This document shows positions 4,802 to 5,122 of a DNA stretch of 5,122 bases, one piece after another (the stretch's first letter is position 1; each line of letters starts with the position of its first letter). A program made the position numbers and the translations under genes. The stretch comes from Gammaproteobacteria bacterium (lineage in GTDB: Bacteria > Pseudomonadota > Gammaproteobacteria > HK1). Location: the NCBI GenBank assembly GCA_022822245.1, contig JAJECB010000316.1:1-5122 (forward strand), read 5' to 3'. The notes below the pieces were generated by a model. The model was not told the origin of the DNA, did no database searches, and saw only the letters and a program-made list of their open reading frames with translations.

Positions 4802-5122
4802 ATGATCAGGATCTGGGGACGGCCGAACTCGATCTGCACCAAGCGGGTGCTCTGGGCCTTCGTCGAGGTCGGGGTGGAGTTCGAGCTCACCCTCGCGAGC
4901 GGGACAATGGGCCCGGACGGCCACATCTCGAGGGGAGCCGAGCCTTGGGGGAAAGTCGACGAGCCCTGGTTCCGGGCGATGAACCCGAACGGCACGATCC
5001 CGGTGATCGACGACGATGGGTTCGTCCTCTGGGAATCGATCGCGATCATCGCCTGGCTTGCGAACCGGTACGGCGACGGGATTCTGCACGACGGCCGTCC
5101 CGAGACCATCGCCCGCGCCGTC
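4802..5122 (+). CDS. Glutathione S-transferase family protein, N-terminal part (runs off the window)
   Basis: An open frame from ATG 4802 to the right edge gives 107 residues without a stop. It reads as the thioredoxin-fold N-terminal domain of a glutathione S-transferase, which binds glutathione in the cytoplasm for conjugation, reduction or isomerisation. It begins with a beta strand and the turn GRPNSICTKRVLWAFVEVGVEFE (6-28), where Ser10 or Cys12 could be the glutathione-activating residue. The cis-proline region is NPNGTIPVID (61-70, Pro67). The gamma-glutamyl-binding Glu78-Ser79 is in LWESIAIIAWLANRYG (76-91). The stretch between strand 2 and the cis-proline (about 31-60) is longer than in many bacterial relatives and contains MGPDGHISRG (36-45). 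The helical C-terminal domain lies outside the window. GGGGCAGGA (4791-4799) precedes the ATG but is close to it. The preceding repeat element separates it from the upstream three-gene unit, so it is probably transcribed independently. Confidence 0.9.
   Translation, partial: MIRIWGRPNSICTKRVLWAFVEVGVEFELTLASGTMGPDGHISRGAEPWGKVDEPWFRAMNPNGTIPVIDDDGFVLWESIAIIAWLANRYGDGILHDGRPETIARAV

Noticed and set aside
4172..5089. Minus-strand 305-codon open frame
   Set aside because: It crosses the cyclophilin-like gene, the inverted repeat and the GST gene in antisense, and shows no domain. The clear sense genes explain the DNA.

Overview
The window is G+C-rich (roughly two thirds by eye) bacterial chromosomal DNA, densely coded and strongly biased to C/G at third codon positions. 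A System I (Ccm) cytochrome c maturation operon in the order ccmA-B-C-D-E, a histidine-type CcmE, and a repeat of the GGGGTCAGAGT class all suggest a proteobacterium, most likely a high-GC gammaproteobacterium. The genus cannot be read from the sequence.

Left part (1-2669, minus strand): five ccm genes read right to left as one tightly packed operon. ccmA and ccmB overlap by 14 nt, ccmB and ccmC are 16 nt apart, and the ccmC/ccmD and ccmD/ccmE junctions are 4-nt stop/start overlaps. CcmA is the ATPase and CcmB its membrane partner. CcmC with CcmD delivers heme to the periplasmic chaperone CcmE, which carries it to the ligation complex (CcmF/H, expected just left of the window). CcmE is cut by the left edge two or three residues after its heme-binding HxxxY motif.

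Centre (2670-2898): a 229-bp divergent intergenic region. It holds an 88-bp REP-like element made of two inverted copies of one GC-rich hairpin. A -10-like box sits immediately upstream of each divergent start codon. Neither first gene has an evident Shine-Dalgarno sequence, so both transcripts may be leaderless.

Right part (2899-4619, plus strand): a compact three-gene unit encoding a hot-dog acyl-CoA thioesterase, a two-domain rhodanese/3-mercaptopyruvate-type sulfurtransferase and a small cyclophilin-like fold protein. The genes are separated by 6 nt and then by a 4-nt overlap. Their joint role is not evident.

The gap 4620-4801 carries an imperfect inverted repeat with about 31-nt arms and GGGGTCAGAGT/ACTCTGGCCCC ends, resembling small non-autonomous or RAYT-associated elements. 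After it begins a glutathione S-transferase-like gene that runs off the right edge.

I see no tRNA, rRNA, CRISPR array, transposase gene or convincing intrinsic terminator. I do not see a clearly new system. The best leads are the two repeat elements, the paired leaderless-type starts, the proline-rich CcmD tail and the uncharacterised three-gene unit.
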